From positions 4,379,901-4,443,900 of the forward strand of contig NW_002060948.1 in the NCBI RefSeq assembly GCF_000150275.1: DNA of 64,000 bases, read 5' to 3'. Each line of letters begins with the position of its first letter. The first letter of the stretch is position 1. This DNA comes from Trichoplax adhaerens (lineage: Eukaryota; Placozoa; Uniplacotomia; Trichoplacea; Trichoplacidae). The translations under genes were made by a program, and so were the position numbers. Under the pieces are notes generated by a model that saw only the letters and a program-made list of their open reading frames with translations, had not been told where the DNA came from and did not search any database. Of the stretch, positions 46,537 through 57,600 are shown piece by piece.

Positions 46537-47706
46537 ATCGGTTTTGTTTCGGTAAGTATTTTCGGATGCCACATTTAAAAGGATAGCTTTTTTAAGTAAT
46601 TATTGCTTTATCCGCCTAGAAAGAAATGAGATGCATTTGCAATCATTTTGAAAATGATATGGGGATTATATCATACCAAACTTTTATGGCTATCCAACAA
46701 GGTATTCTCGGGTATAACAACTTAAATTGCAATCAAAACATCGTTCGCAAAACTAAACTGTTCTAACAAATCATGGTGCATTTCATCCTCAACAGATTTG
46801 CATGCCTCATTGGTTACCAAAAAGTATGCATAAAAAACTCTTTCTACTACAATGCTAAAGTAAGTAAGTATAATTTTTGCTGATTTCAAATATTAACATG
46901 CTATTGAATCATTCATTTGTTTATACTTACAGTATTTAAGCTAAGCTATCTTACTTCACATACACTGATATTGACGCCTGAGACTTACTGGAAGGTGCTA
47001 CTACCGCAGTCAAACTTGAATATCAAGACCCGTAGAATCTTATTATCTTGACGCTTTCTTCCTGTATTGGAAATATTTTCAAATTGGTCCAGTAAATCGA
47101 GCCTGCTGGCTTAATATTTACAGTAGGTGGGTAACGTTACTGGACATTAGATTGATTATTGATGAACTGGAATTTCAAATTTTTCTAGTTATTCGACTAT
47201 TCGTTAAAGTCGTTAATAGTAAATATAATTAGCACTCAGCCACATTACAGTTGCGCACTGCTCTACAGGTCAGTATCCTAAACAGTGTCTTGAACAGATG
47301 AAGATGGTGCAGGAGCTAAATGCGAATAAACAGACCTACCGTTTCTATGGTTTCATCCTTTATTATCGACTGCCCAACGCCCATGTGAAAGATGAAGTGA
47401 CAGCACAGTGTACAGTGTACAGTTGTACAGTACAACCATTAGTAGTACTGTACTGCAGCTGGGTGCAAGGCTTCCGTCATGCGCGTTTGCTTCTGGTGCA
47501 CACGATTTTACTATGCTGGCCCGAAGACCGTTTCCAGTACCAGCACCATACTGAACGGTCTCCGATTGTATAGCCACTGGGCAACTTCAGAACAATCGAG
47601 CTGACAACTTGGACATATCTACAGCAAGCTGAATAACTTGCAATAGTTACCTGAGTTTAACTTGATTTCCTTGCAAGTAATCTACGAAATAGTTAAGAAA
47701 TTTGCT
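46537..47706. promoter_or_regulatory. Divergent spacer between ARMC9 and PPIH, with GTAC cluster
   Basis: The two start codons face away from each other across 1.17 kb, so the promoters lie here. A cluster at 47402-47458 contains GTACAGTGTACAG, TTGTACAGTACAA and TAGTACTGTACTG. The open frames at 47298-47577 on both strands come from this repetitive sequence and are not credible genes. Confidence 0.5.
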
Positions 47707-50192
47707 ATGGCTTTAGCACCGAGTAATCCTTCAAATCCTATTGTTTTCTTCGATATTTCTATTGGTGGTCAGGTAAAAGTGACGGCTTTGAATTATCATA
47801 ATTTATGAATTCTGCATTTTGTATGACTGTTTTAACGAGGCCAGTTATTTGCTAGAAATTGATTTCAACGTACTTTAGGTAGTATATGAGATCGTTATTT
47901 ATTATTAAGAATTATAGCTAGCATGTGCAGCAAGATTTTATACCATCTTCTCATCAGGCTATGATAAGATCAGTCGAATAGAAGATTGTATCGTCATGTC
48001 CTTAAACATGTACTGTACTGTACAAGTATACGTATATTCGTTCTACGAGTATTTCAATAATAATTCTAAATTCTCAATACTTAATTTAACATGGAACAGT
48101 ATTTGAAATTGGTAATTTGTAACTATATTGTGACCAATGTTAACGAGTTCTTTTTATTGCGCACTTCAGCCCGATCCATACTTTGCAAATATTACTATTG
48201 CATGCTATCATTTCATCATTAATGTATACGGCAGAGTAAAGTACTCTAACTGTTAACAGAGCGATCACCAGCACAGAGGAGTGCAGCAGTACCTAGATAG
48301 TAACACCGTCATTTTCATATTAATGCGTAATAGGATTACCCTGTCCGCCACCGAAGATAGCGTTATCGTCAACCATAATTTTAAAATAGCTTTTCAAACT
48401 TCTACTTTAAAGTTACAGAGTTAGTTTAAACTGCAATATAAAATCCTATCGATGACTAAATATGTAAATCATGCGTGTTGGTAAATAAATAATATCTTCT
48501 CAAATTTGGGAGAAAATCTAGGTATAGTTTCTCGTTATAAAAATTTTCTATGCATACATTTAGGAAGTAGGTAGAATGAAGATGGAACTATTTGCTGATG
48601 CTGTACCGAAAACAGCAGAAAATTTTAGGTTCGTTAACCTAGCAGTAATCAAATTTCTCTTCAAAAATTTAATGTTGTTATCAAATTTTAAGAGCTAATA
48701 GTTAAATTGAGTTTGATCTGTAACTTGCTTCCCTTAACATAATATTTCTTAATGGATATTTGTTGTTGCAGGCAATTTTGTACAGGAGAATACAGGTAAA
48801 GTAATATTTGAAAGATTGCTACATAACTAATTTTGATGATCGTTAAGCTTTTACCTCGCGAGCATGCAATCCTAATATTTTAGTGATTCTTCAAACTCAA
48901 TCTTTTAGGACTGCAGGTGTCCCTGTTGGTTATAAAGAATGCCAATTTCACAGGTATGAAATTGTGTATAAAATGCTCCCATATGCAATAAACTTTTAGC
49001 TGAGTCTACTAAAAATCTATGGGTGTTGTAGGTATTTATGCCTATTTTATCGTACTAACAAAGCTAGCCTATAAAATATTTTTAATGTAACATGCATTCT
49101 TACTTTAATTATTGATACTAGAGTTATTAAAGATTTTATGGTTCAAGGTGGCGACTTTGTCAAGGTATGTAAGCTATCATAATTATGCAACCAGTTATAA
49201 TCAGTTTCATAAGTAGTACATGATTTGAATGAATTAATTCTAGATTTGATCGTATATGAGCATTATAATTTGACACCTTAATACTATTCGATCATATAAT
49301 ATGGTGCTAATATATTAGGGAGATGGAACTGGCGTCTTCAGCATCTACAACGAAACTAACTTTAAAGATGAAAACTTTGAGCATAAGCATGTCTCCGCAG
49401 GCATACTTTCCATGGCAAGTTCAAAGCATATTTAGCTGATTTGAAATAGTTTAACAATAATAGTTCTGCTCCTGCAATATTAGACGTACGACGCTCTATA
49501 ATATTGACTCTTTCCCAATATTTGACAATATTTCCTTTTATGATAGGCTAACAGTGGTCCCGGTACTAATGGCTGTCAGGTAGTAATACCGTATGCTTAG
49601 TTGGTTGCGCTTGCTATTGATTAATTACTTCATAGAGCGATTTAGCTTAACATTTTCTAAAATTATAAATATAATCTGTTTTTAGTTCTTTATAACTTGT
49701 ACGAAATGTGAATTCTTGGATGGAAAGCACGTTGTTTTCGGTAATAAATCTTTATGAGTGATGTGTGTAATATTATCACTGTGCTCTAGTGATATCATTA
49801 TTTAACATTCAGAGATAGTAGCATGAATTATAAGTTAGTACTGTATCACAAGCTACATGTACATTATGAGTGCCTGATCATCTTAATATACTTCTCCTAT
49901 TAGGACGTGTTCTAGATGGTATGCTAATACTAAGAAAAATTGAGGTATGTATTTTCACTCTTTATCAGATAAATTGTCGTATTTATAATATTGATTTCTA
50001 GTAAATGGACTCATCATTAATCGTGGCTATCCTAGAATAGAATATTTGTTTACTTTCGTTTTTTTCGTGCTTCGAATTTTAATCTATATTTGCATCTGAT
50101 CATGTAACAACATATTGTTACAGAATGTTCCAACGGGTCCGAATAACAGACCAAAGTTACCGGTAGTTATTACCCAATGCGGCGAAATGTAA
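47707..50192 (+). CDS. PPIH: Peptidyl-prolyl isomerase H (spliceosomal cyclophilin)
   Basis: Ten exons encode 178 residues: 47707-47772, 48564-48628, 48772-48795, 48909-48953, 49122-49164, 49319-49414, 49547-49579, 49686-49740, 49904-49944, 50124-50192. The start [20 protein letters not shown] fits the family. The cyclophilin active site is intact: [30 protein letters not shown], then [10 protein letters not shown] and the end CGEM. PPIH binds the U4/U6 protein PRPF4 in the tri-snRNP and isomerises proline bonds. The intron after exon 6 begins GC (ATG|GCAAGT), a GC-AG intron. AATAAA at 50403 is the probable poly(A) signal. Confidence 0.98.
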
Positions 50193-50402
50193 ACTTATGA
50201 CGAAAATGTATTTATCTCCGTTTTCTACAACTTCGATTTCACTATCTCTGCCTATGCAGGTTTCTTAGTCTTCCTTAAAATATTTCAAATTATGCACCAT
50301 TCTTAATTGTGTTCTTACTCCTGTATATTACGCGATCCTATTATGATTGCATTTTGTATACCTTGAATTGATTCTTCCAAGTATTACCGATAAAGCCATT
50401 AA

Positions 50403-50444
50403 AATAAATAACAATTACATCACAGGCATTTTCAATTTTTTATT
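50403..50444. terminator. Facing poly(A) signals of PPIH and SF3B4
   Basis: AATAAA on the plus strand at 50403-50408 serves PPIH and AATAAA on the minus strand at 50439-50444 serves SF3B4. Cleavage normally follows 10-30 nt downstream of the signal, so the two mature 3' ends should meet or overlap by a few tens of bases. Confidence 0.6.
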
Positions 50445-50726
50445 GACTCAAAATACATAAATATTATTCGAAGCCGATGCCACCTTCACGGCAATTCTAC
50501 AGATCATATTTTAATACAGTGCAAGGACGAGACTGGAGGAAAATCTGTAGGCCATAATCATACTATATACAAATATTTATATCGATCAAGTTCGTAAGGC
50601 GCTACAAATCCGTTAAAGATTTAGGAAGTTAATCCTGTATACTAGTGGTATAGTGTACACAATAATTGACTGGTAAAATGAAAGACTGGCGACGGGATTA
50701 AAAAATTAAAGTAACCCGTCTTTGAA

Positions 50727-53002
50727 CTAGTTTAAAGTCCCTGGTGGAGCAAGTTCACCTAAAAATCGCAAACGTTAATTATTAGTTAACAATACAATTA
50801 ACTACTAAAAGATATGAAATCACCTGGTGGAGGAGGGGGAGCAAATCCTGGAGGTGGTGGAGGTAAGCCAGGACGCATGTTGGGAAATCCACCAGGAAAA
50901 CCGGGTGGAGGAGGGGGCGGAAACATGGTCGGTGGTGGCGGAAGCATTCCACCCATTGGCGGCGGTGGCATTTGCGGCATACTAGGTGGAATTCGTTCCA
51001 TTACTGGCAACACTGGAGCTACTGGAGGTACTATGGGAGGAACTTGCGGGGCAGCACTACCAGTATTACTACTATCCGTAAATGTTGGAGGAGCATCAGC
51101 GAAAAGCTGGTGAGGTCTATCCGATTGTACCAGAGGATTTTGAGCAGCCAATAAACGCTCTATTGCAAACAAAATCATAAATTTAAAACTTTACTGGCAA
51201 ATATCAATAATTCAATCTTCAACGTGTTAGTGGCTGCGTAGCAGATTGAAATACCTGCAGCCGAGCCATGGCGTTCGCCCTTTGAATCTTTCTTAAATGC
51301 GTATGACACATTTATCGTACGATTGCACAAAAATTGGCCATTCATAGCTTCCATAGCAGCATCTGAGGCATCAAAGCTAGCAAAATTTATAAAAGCGAAT
51401 CCTTTCGATTGTCCAGTTTCCGGATCTCTCATAATCTAGAAAAAAATTGTCATCATTACGTATGAAAATAAAAAAAGTATCAGCTTGACTAATGAAATAC
51501 GTTACCTTCGGCGTCTGTAAAATTACACCAAATGCACTGAAAGTATCATACAGCTGTTTCTCGTCTACTTCTGGATCTAAATTACCAATGAAAACGTTTG
51601 CACCAACATCTAAATTCTTATTATGCGCAGAAGCCTGTGAAAAAAGAAAATAAGATCTTATTTCATTCATAACGCTAATTAGCCCTATTCTCACAAATCT
51701 TCAGGAACTGCATCTCCAACACACACAACATAGTATGAACTTACTTTATTTACTCTTATTGGCTTTCCATATAGCTTAATCATGTTCATTATTTTAATAG
51801 CATAATCAGCATCGTCTTCCCCTAAGAACTCGATAAATCCATAGCCTTGATGTGCCTGGGTTATTCTGTCTTTTGGCATATGTACATTGACTGTGTAATA
51901 AGGGAATAAATGTCAAGTTGTTGCAATGAGAATAGAGAATATAAGATAACAAATACAGTACTACAGTACAATAATAATCTATTACATATACATTCTATTC
52001 TAATACTACCTTATAGTACTATAGACGTAAACTGAACAGTTTCATCCAATAAAAACCAGCTGAATATGACCAACTAACTAATCGAACTGAGTTAGTGTTT
52101 TGAGTTTGAAATAAGGACGATCCAATATATAGTACAATTACACTGTTGAAAAGTGCATGAGCAACTGAGCATTCACTACTACTACTACTACTACTACACA
52201 GCTACACCGGCTAATATCAAGTTTTAAGATCTTTACTACTAGGCTTAAAGTAATAGGGATCAATTCAATTATTTTGATCCCGTAATGTGTACTTTATTGT
52301 GAGCGGTAATAAAACATCGATATACTCTTACGTCAATCCTACAGCTGAATGGATTAGCAGAACGTATATAACGTTGATGCTCATAATACTAATTCTAATT
52401 ATGACAATTTAAAGTTCTCCCCAATTAGCAATAGAGCAGCATAATATGTCTGAAAAAGCAATACATTTGATCTAATACAAAAAGAGAACTTCCTTTATAG
52501 CTGAAAGGAAAAGAGCAACGATATTTATATCGCTGCCTGAATAGTTCATTTATTGACGCTTCACCATGGAGAAGTTTTAATCAAGTATGGTGTCTACTCA
52601 TGCATAAATGTGATTTATGATTGAAATCTACCTAGAACTTATTCACTGCACGTCTATGTAAATATATAACTATTGCGGTAGTTGCATTAACGCATTGAAA
52701 GCTATAGGATGAATTGATAAGATGATACTGCAATAAATGGAACCTACCGACTGGGCCTGCTTGCAAGAACAATTCCCATAAAAGCGTTTCGGATACTTTT
52801 TCATCCAGATTACCGACGTAAATGGTTGCATCTATTCAATACAAAGTACGACAGTATCCTTGAGGCGCATTACTTTAAGCATATGCTAGATCAATCTACA
52901 GTACGTCTAAATATAAAATGTAATAGGCACCAGACATGATTATTCTTTGCAGGGAAGGTTTTACTAACCTTGATTTCTTTCAGTCACCGGACCAGCAGCC
53001 AT
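50727..53002 (-). CDS. SF3B4: Splicing factor 3B subunit 4 (SAP49)
   Basis: Seven exons, 313 residues: 52969-53002, 52748-52831, 51745-51890, 51506-51634, 51255-51435, 50824-51159, 50727-50758. RRM1 carries ATIYVGNL and GYGFIEF. RRM2 carries NVFIGNL and KGFAFINF, followed by [20 protein letters not shown]. The tail is Pro/Gly/Met-rich and ends [12 protein letters not shown]3B4 is part of the SF3b complex of U2 snRNP and contacts pre-mRNA upstream of the branch point and SF3B2. At 313 residues it is shorter than the human protein (424) because the proline-rich tail is reduced. The glycine-rich plus-strand frame at 50814-51113 is only the antisense of this tail. Downstream AATAAA is at 50439-50444 on the minus strand. 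Confidence 0.98.
52173..52197. repeat. (ACT)n microsatellite in SF3B4 intron 2
   Basis: About eight uninterrupted CTA/ACT triplets lie in the large second intron of SF3B4. Confidence 0.9.
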
Positions 53003-53152
53003 TTTTCCTGTAGGCAAACGCACGATGATCGTCGTTGGAGTTTTGGATTACAGTGTCAGTACGGTCCTGTAAAGATTCAGTATTGCTGTATTGTTCACTG
53101 GTATCATTTTTACTGGTTGATGAGCAAGGCCGTTACGCCGGTCACTGCAACG

Positions 53153-53467
53153 ACAGTACAGTACCATATCAGAGGTCTTTGCTGTACAGTACAGTACTCT
53201 ACACAGCACAATACTGTACAGTACAATACGGACGAGACTACTGTACAGTGTACAGTACTGTACTGTACTGTACACTGTATCAGGGCCTCTAAAAAACCAG
53301 TACAGTACCAGACGCTCCGTGTACAGTGTACAGTGTACAGAGTACTGTACTGTATGTTGCAAGGTCAACGTGAGTTGTGTAACCATAGAGGTGCGTATGC
53401 ACAGAGAGGTACTTAGCACGTGCTGAATTGTACCGCTGTACCAGTAGTGACGATACTGTACTGTACA
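53153..53467. promoter_or_regulatory. GTAC/ACTGT palindrome cluster upstream of SF3B4
   Basis: About 150-460 nt upstream of the SF3B4 start, long runs such as CTGTACAGTGTACAGTACTG and TACAGTGTACAGTGTACAGA dominate both strands. The overlapping frames at 52970-53419 are low-complexity by-products (Thr/Val/Gln/Tyr/Cys only). It is the densest of the three clusters in the window. A regulatory or mobile-element origin is inferred. Confidence 0.45.
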
Positions 53468-53589
53468 ATTAAAAGGTTAATAATATTATGAATTCTTGTT
53501 ATATCAACTGTCAATATATCATCGCTGAAAGTCTGTATTCAACTTGCCTTTAATAAATAAAACTAGTGGCACCAGAATGAATGCCAAGA

Positions 53590-54065
53590 CCTAATTCCAA
53601 CGATTGCCATTTTAAGGCTGCAAGAATCTTCTCTGCAAGCACCATCGGCTAGCCGCTGACTATACTGTACTGTACTATTACTATCATTTGCAACGATTAA
53701 CATGCAGCAAAGCACTGCTTTTATGTAACCCAACTAAAAGCTCTACGGCTACTGGATCAATAATAAAATAATACTTGACTCAACGACTTCATTCCAATGA
53801 TAGCCTTTTTGAAGACTGCAGTAATGTACTTAGCATGTTATACACTTCATAAAATCCTTAATATTAGGACACTTACCAATATACATTGCTGATGATAGAT
53901 TCAATGTATCGGCTAGCCGCTGACAATGCTATTATAATTCATTATTATAATTTGGCACGATGGATGTGCAGCTGAACATTGCGCTGAAAAATTGGGGAGT
54001 AACCCAACTAAAAGCTCTAGTGCTACTTGACCAATAATAATGATATAATACTTAACTCTGCCAGA
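53590..54065. repeat. Two-copy tandem duplication, period about 265-275 nt
   Basis: TCGGCTAGCCGCTGAC occurs at about 53645 and 53909, GTAACCCAACTAAAAGCTCT at 53725 and 53999, and AATAATACTTGACTC-type sequence follows each. The copies have diverged and the first contains an extra ACTGTACTGTACT segment. Intergenic, between the SF3B4 promoter and the 3' end of the ANK-TIR-SAM gene. Confidence 0.75.
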
Positions 54066-54638
54066 AAATTGGGGAAGAATTCACTTTCATTCTTAATTAT
54101 CCAATATGTCAACGATCTCTAAAGTCACATAGAAGCTAGATTAGACAGATAGGCATAATGCAGATATAAAGAAAAAAAATTGATAAAACAGTCGATCTTA
54201 TAATTGTGAAAGCTGTTTGTGCATTATACAGCAGTGACTTGCAATGTGCACCAATGTTGACGGTAGCCCCATTCCCGTGCCACTGTCGTTATAGTATACG
54301 ATGAGATTCTGTTGAGGTTTTAAGGCTATCATTGTTTTTTATTAATTCATTTCATTTAAATATAGGATTACAAGAATAGTACAGTAGGTTTCAAAGCTCA
54401 AATATGATATTCATGAATTTTTATAAATTAGAATTAACCTAGCCTGGTTCAAATGATTTTTCAAGGATTATATAACAGTAGTTATCATTCACTAGATATA
54501 ACAATCTTTTAGGCTCATGAGATCGAATATCAATATGATAGTAATACAGGAGTAGCAAAAATCGCGATAATTTAAAATTGACTTTCTTCAAAACACAAAG
54601 TGCCGCTAGCATTTACAACTATAATTGATATAAAATCG
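54066..54638. other. 3' flank of the ANK-TIR-SAM gene
   Basis: No coding sequence seen. A minus-strand AATAAA at about 54338 lies some 300 nt past the stop codon and could be the poly(A) signal. Confidence 0.4.
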
Positions 54639-57600
54639 CTAAAGTGAGCCATCAAACGAGTCTTTTAGCTTATGTAGGTGATGTTTCAACTTTAATCGAT
54701 GCCCAGGAGACAATACACCACTATCTTTTAGCACTTGGTGAAATTCGATGGGGCTGTAAGCCACAGAAGATTTCCATAACTCGAATAAAGCAATCCCATC
54801 AATATCAGCAGCGCGAAACTTCTCATCGTATTGAGCTAAAGTGATTTCCTGCAACCAATTGACGACGTCATCACAGGACCATTGCAGAAAATTCAAACCT
54901 AAAGTAAATAAATAATATCACACATCTTCAACTATGTCTATATTAATAGAAATACAGAGTTGATGCTTTTTATGTGCTCGAGCTATTCTAGACAGACTAG
55001 ACTCTTAAATTATTAAAGTTAATCCTCTTGCGCTTTGCATGCCTACTAGGCCATACATAGTCATTAATTTAATATTTTCGTTGCTGGAACTGCAGACTGT
55101 ATCATTGTTCTTAATTTAATATACAGTGATTGATTGATAAAAATAAATCCTAATAGTCGAGGAATAGCATTTAGCGGTACTAACAGTTTTGGTTCTTTAC
55201 AAAATTAATAAAAATCTAAAAGTACATTTGATAATCTCTAAAAACGGATAAACTATTTTAGTAAAGTGCTGATTGGATTATTAAATATGTTTCAAGAAAT
55301 TTGGTATGCAGCATCAAGTTTTAAAAACAAAATCTTGTCATTATATAACAAGTACAACTGTTTTTTTTTTACTTTATTTGCCTAACCTGATTCATCATTG
55401 AATACTTTATTTTTCAGCCCTGAATGCCGCTTATAAATTGTCTCATTAAGCGTAGACGAAGGTGAACATGCACTAATTTCGTCTATACAGATTAGTGGGA
55501 TAGTAGATTGATGATTTAGTGAATCATTTACTGTTGGGCTGCATTGATCATCCGATAAATGATTTCCGCTCGGTGACTCGACATCAGAATCGCAACCTAG
55601 GGTAAAAGAAACAGGATTCTTCGATATTGTGACGATGCTGTTATTGACGGCAATATCGATTTTGGAAATATCTTGCTCACTATGATGGTTATCTTGAGCA
55701 TCTGGCTCTAATGGTAAGTCATTTGGAGCTTTATCGACTTCTATCTGTCTATCATCAACATTATCATCCTGGTACTTATTTAAAGTTATCATCGTCCCGT
55801 TGCTAACTTTGGTTACAGTTTTAACTGTAGTTGCAGTTAAAGTTAATTTATCATCATCCTTTTCGCTATAATATCCATTCAGGAATGAATTAAGAGAGTA
55901 AAGTGAATCTCTTGGCGAACGGGATATACTCTCTCGATCGCTGAACATATCAAATGAACTTGGCGGGGATGTTGCAAAATCTGAAGAATTATCATGACTA
56001 TCAAAATTCGTTTCTTTACCGCTAGTGTCATCTAATCCCTCATACATACTATCATCATCATTCGATTGGCTGGTTTTCATTACTTTTGATCGCATCCTTT
56101 TTCTCTTTTCTTTAATAGAATTACTTCGATGTCGACTAGATTCATGTTTACTCGTATGATGATGATGACGACGTTTTTGGTGATGAGACGGTTCTTGATC
56201 TTGTTGGATATTATTATCATCGCAAACTTTATCAAGACTACTGCGACATTCATCCAAATCTTTGATTGACGTTTCCTCACATTCAGTTTGATTAGTCGTG
56301 GAATTAAATTCACTATCTGGATTTTTTGTTTTACCATTCTCGATATTTGCTTGTTGAACATCATTATCTAGATCATAATGTGATTTAACGCAAGATGATT
56401 CGATGATGGTTTCGTTTTTAAAATTACTCTTTGTAACAGAACTATGATTATTTTGGATATTCGTTGTTTTTTGCTGCTTGTAATTTCCATCCGACAATTT
56501 AGCCGGCAGCGAATCAGATCGACTTAAACTATCGTAATACTTCGACATTAATAGCATTTCTCTCTCGATATTATGTGCTTTTTCTAGTTCAGCATTTGGT
56601 GGTGAAATTACAATTTCAACGCTATTAGGTTTACTAACAATTAATTGATGCCTACGCTGCTCAATATCGTTTTGAATATTCTTATCGTCATGATTATGAT
56701 TTACCACAAAGCTATCGATATCACAGCTATCGTCAACTGGCAGGGCACATTTTCTGATTTTAGATGTTATGTTATACTGACCGATGATATCGTAGCTAGT
56801 GAACATTTCTTTGTTAATCTGTGTACAATCGTTAATGTTTAGTCGTGTTAATGATCGAATTTGACTGCAGATAGGACTATTAACCGTTATTGTATCATTT
56901 CCATCCGGTATTAACTTAATAATACACTCTTCTTTAATAATCAACTTCAATCCATACTCTAGGCAATCTGGGCTTTGAAAATAAGTCACCAACAGAGGTC
57001 GATTGCATAAACGTGCATATTCTACTCTTAAACGAAATTTAGACACTTCTTCAACTCGACTCGGCATTACCATACAAATAACACCGCAATTTTGAATTGA
57101 GTTGACCACTGAAATAAGAAGAAAAGCTTTGCGTTAGTCATTGCTGTTGAGAATAAATAAGCGATCTATCAAGACTGTGGTCGTTTGTAAATATTACCGC
57201 ATCAATTCAAAGACCTAGGCTATGAAATGAAAGTATAGCATGCTGAGCTAAATTAATCTAAAACTTTACTAATAAATATTAAGAACGCAAGTAGGAATAC
57301 TACCAATCTGTGATAAATACTATTAATGGAACGAACGACAAATAACAGTAGAACTGCATTTCGTTGGTAGAGTATTTATGACAATATTTAAGTCAAAGGG
57401 TCGATTAAAATTACCAGTATTAAATGGTAATCTTATTCACTTTACATTGATCATCTCAATAATTATCACTAACTACTGTACATTGCATAATCATTACACA
57501 GCATAAAATTCGCTTATCAATATTGTAGATTACCAAAAAAATTGCATAAATACGAGTAATGATGACACTTCCGATATGCTTATATCATAAATAACATAAT

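Noticed and set aside
47298-47577. ORFs of 74-91 codons on both strands
   Set aside because: They arise from the GTAC repeat cluster, have no domain and lie in the divergent promoter region.
50814-51113. Glycine-rich 99-codon ORF on the plus strand
   Set aside because: It is the antisense shadow of the proline-rich SF3B4 tail.
52970-53419. Overlapping ORFs of 85-148 codons rich in TVQY/CTVL
   Set aside because: Low-complexity translations of the GTAC palindrome cluster; the true exon here is the short SF3B4 exon 1 on the minus strand.
55382-57109. 575-codon minus-strand ORF taken as a complete gene
   Set aside because: Its ends are splice sites (TTTCAG before, G|GTTAGG after). In phase it is an internal exon of the ANK-TIR-SAM gene carrying the second half of the TIR domain.
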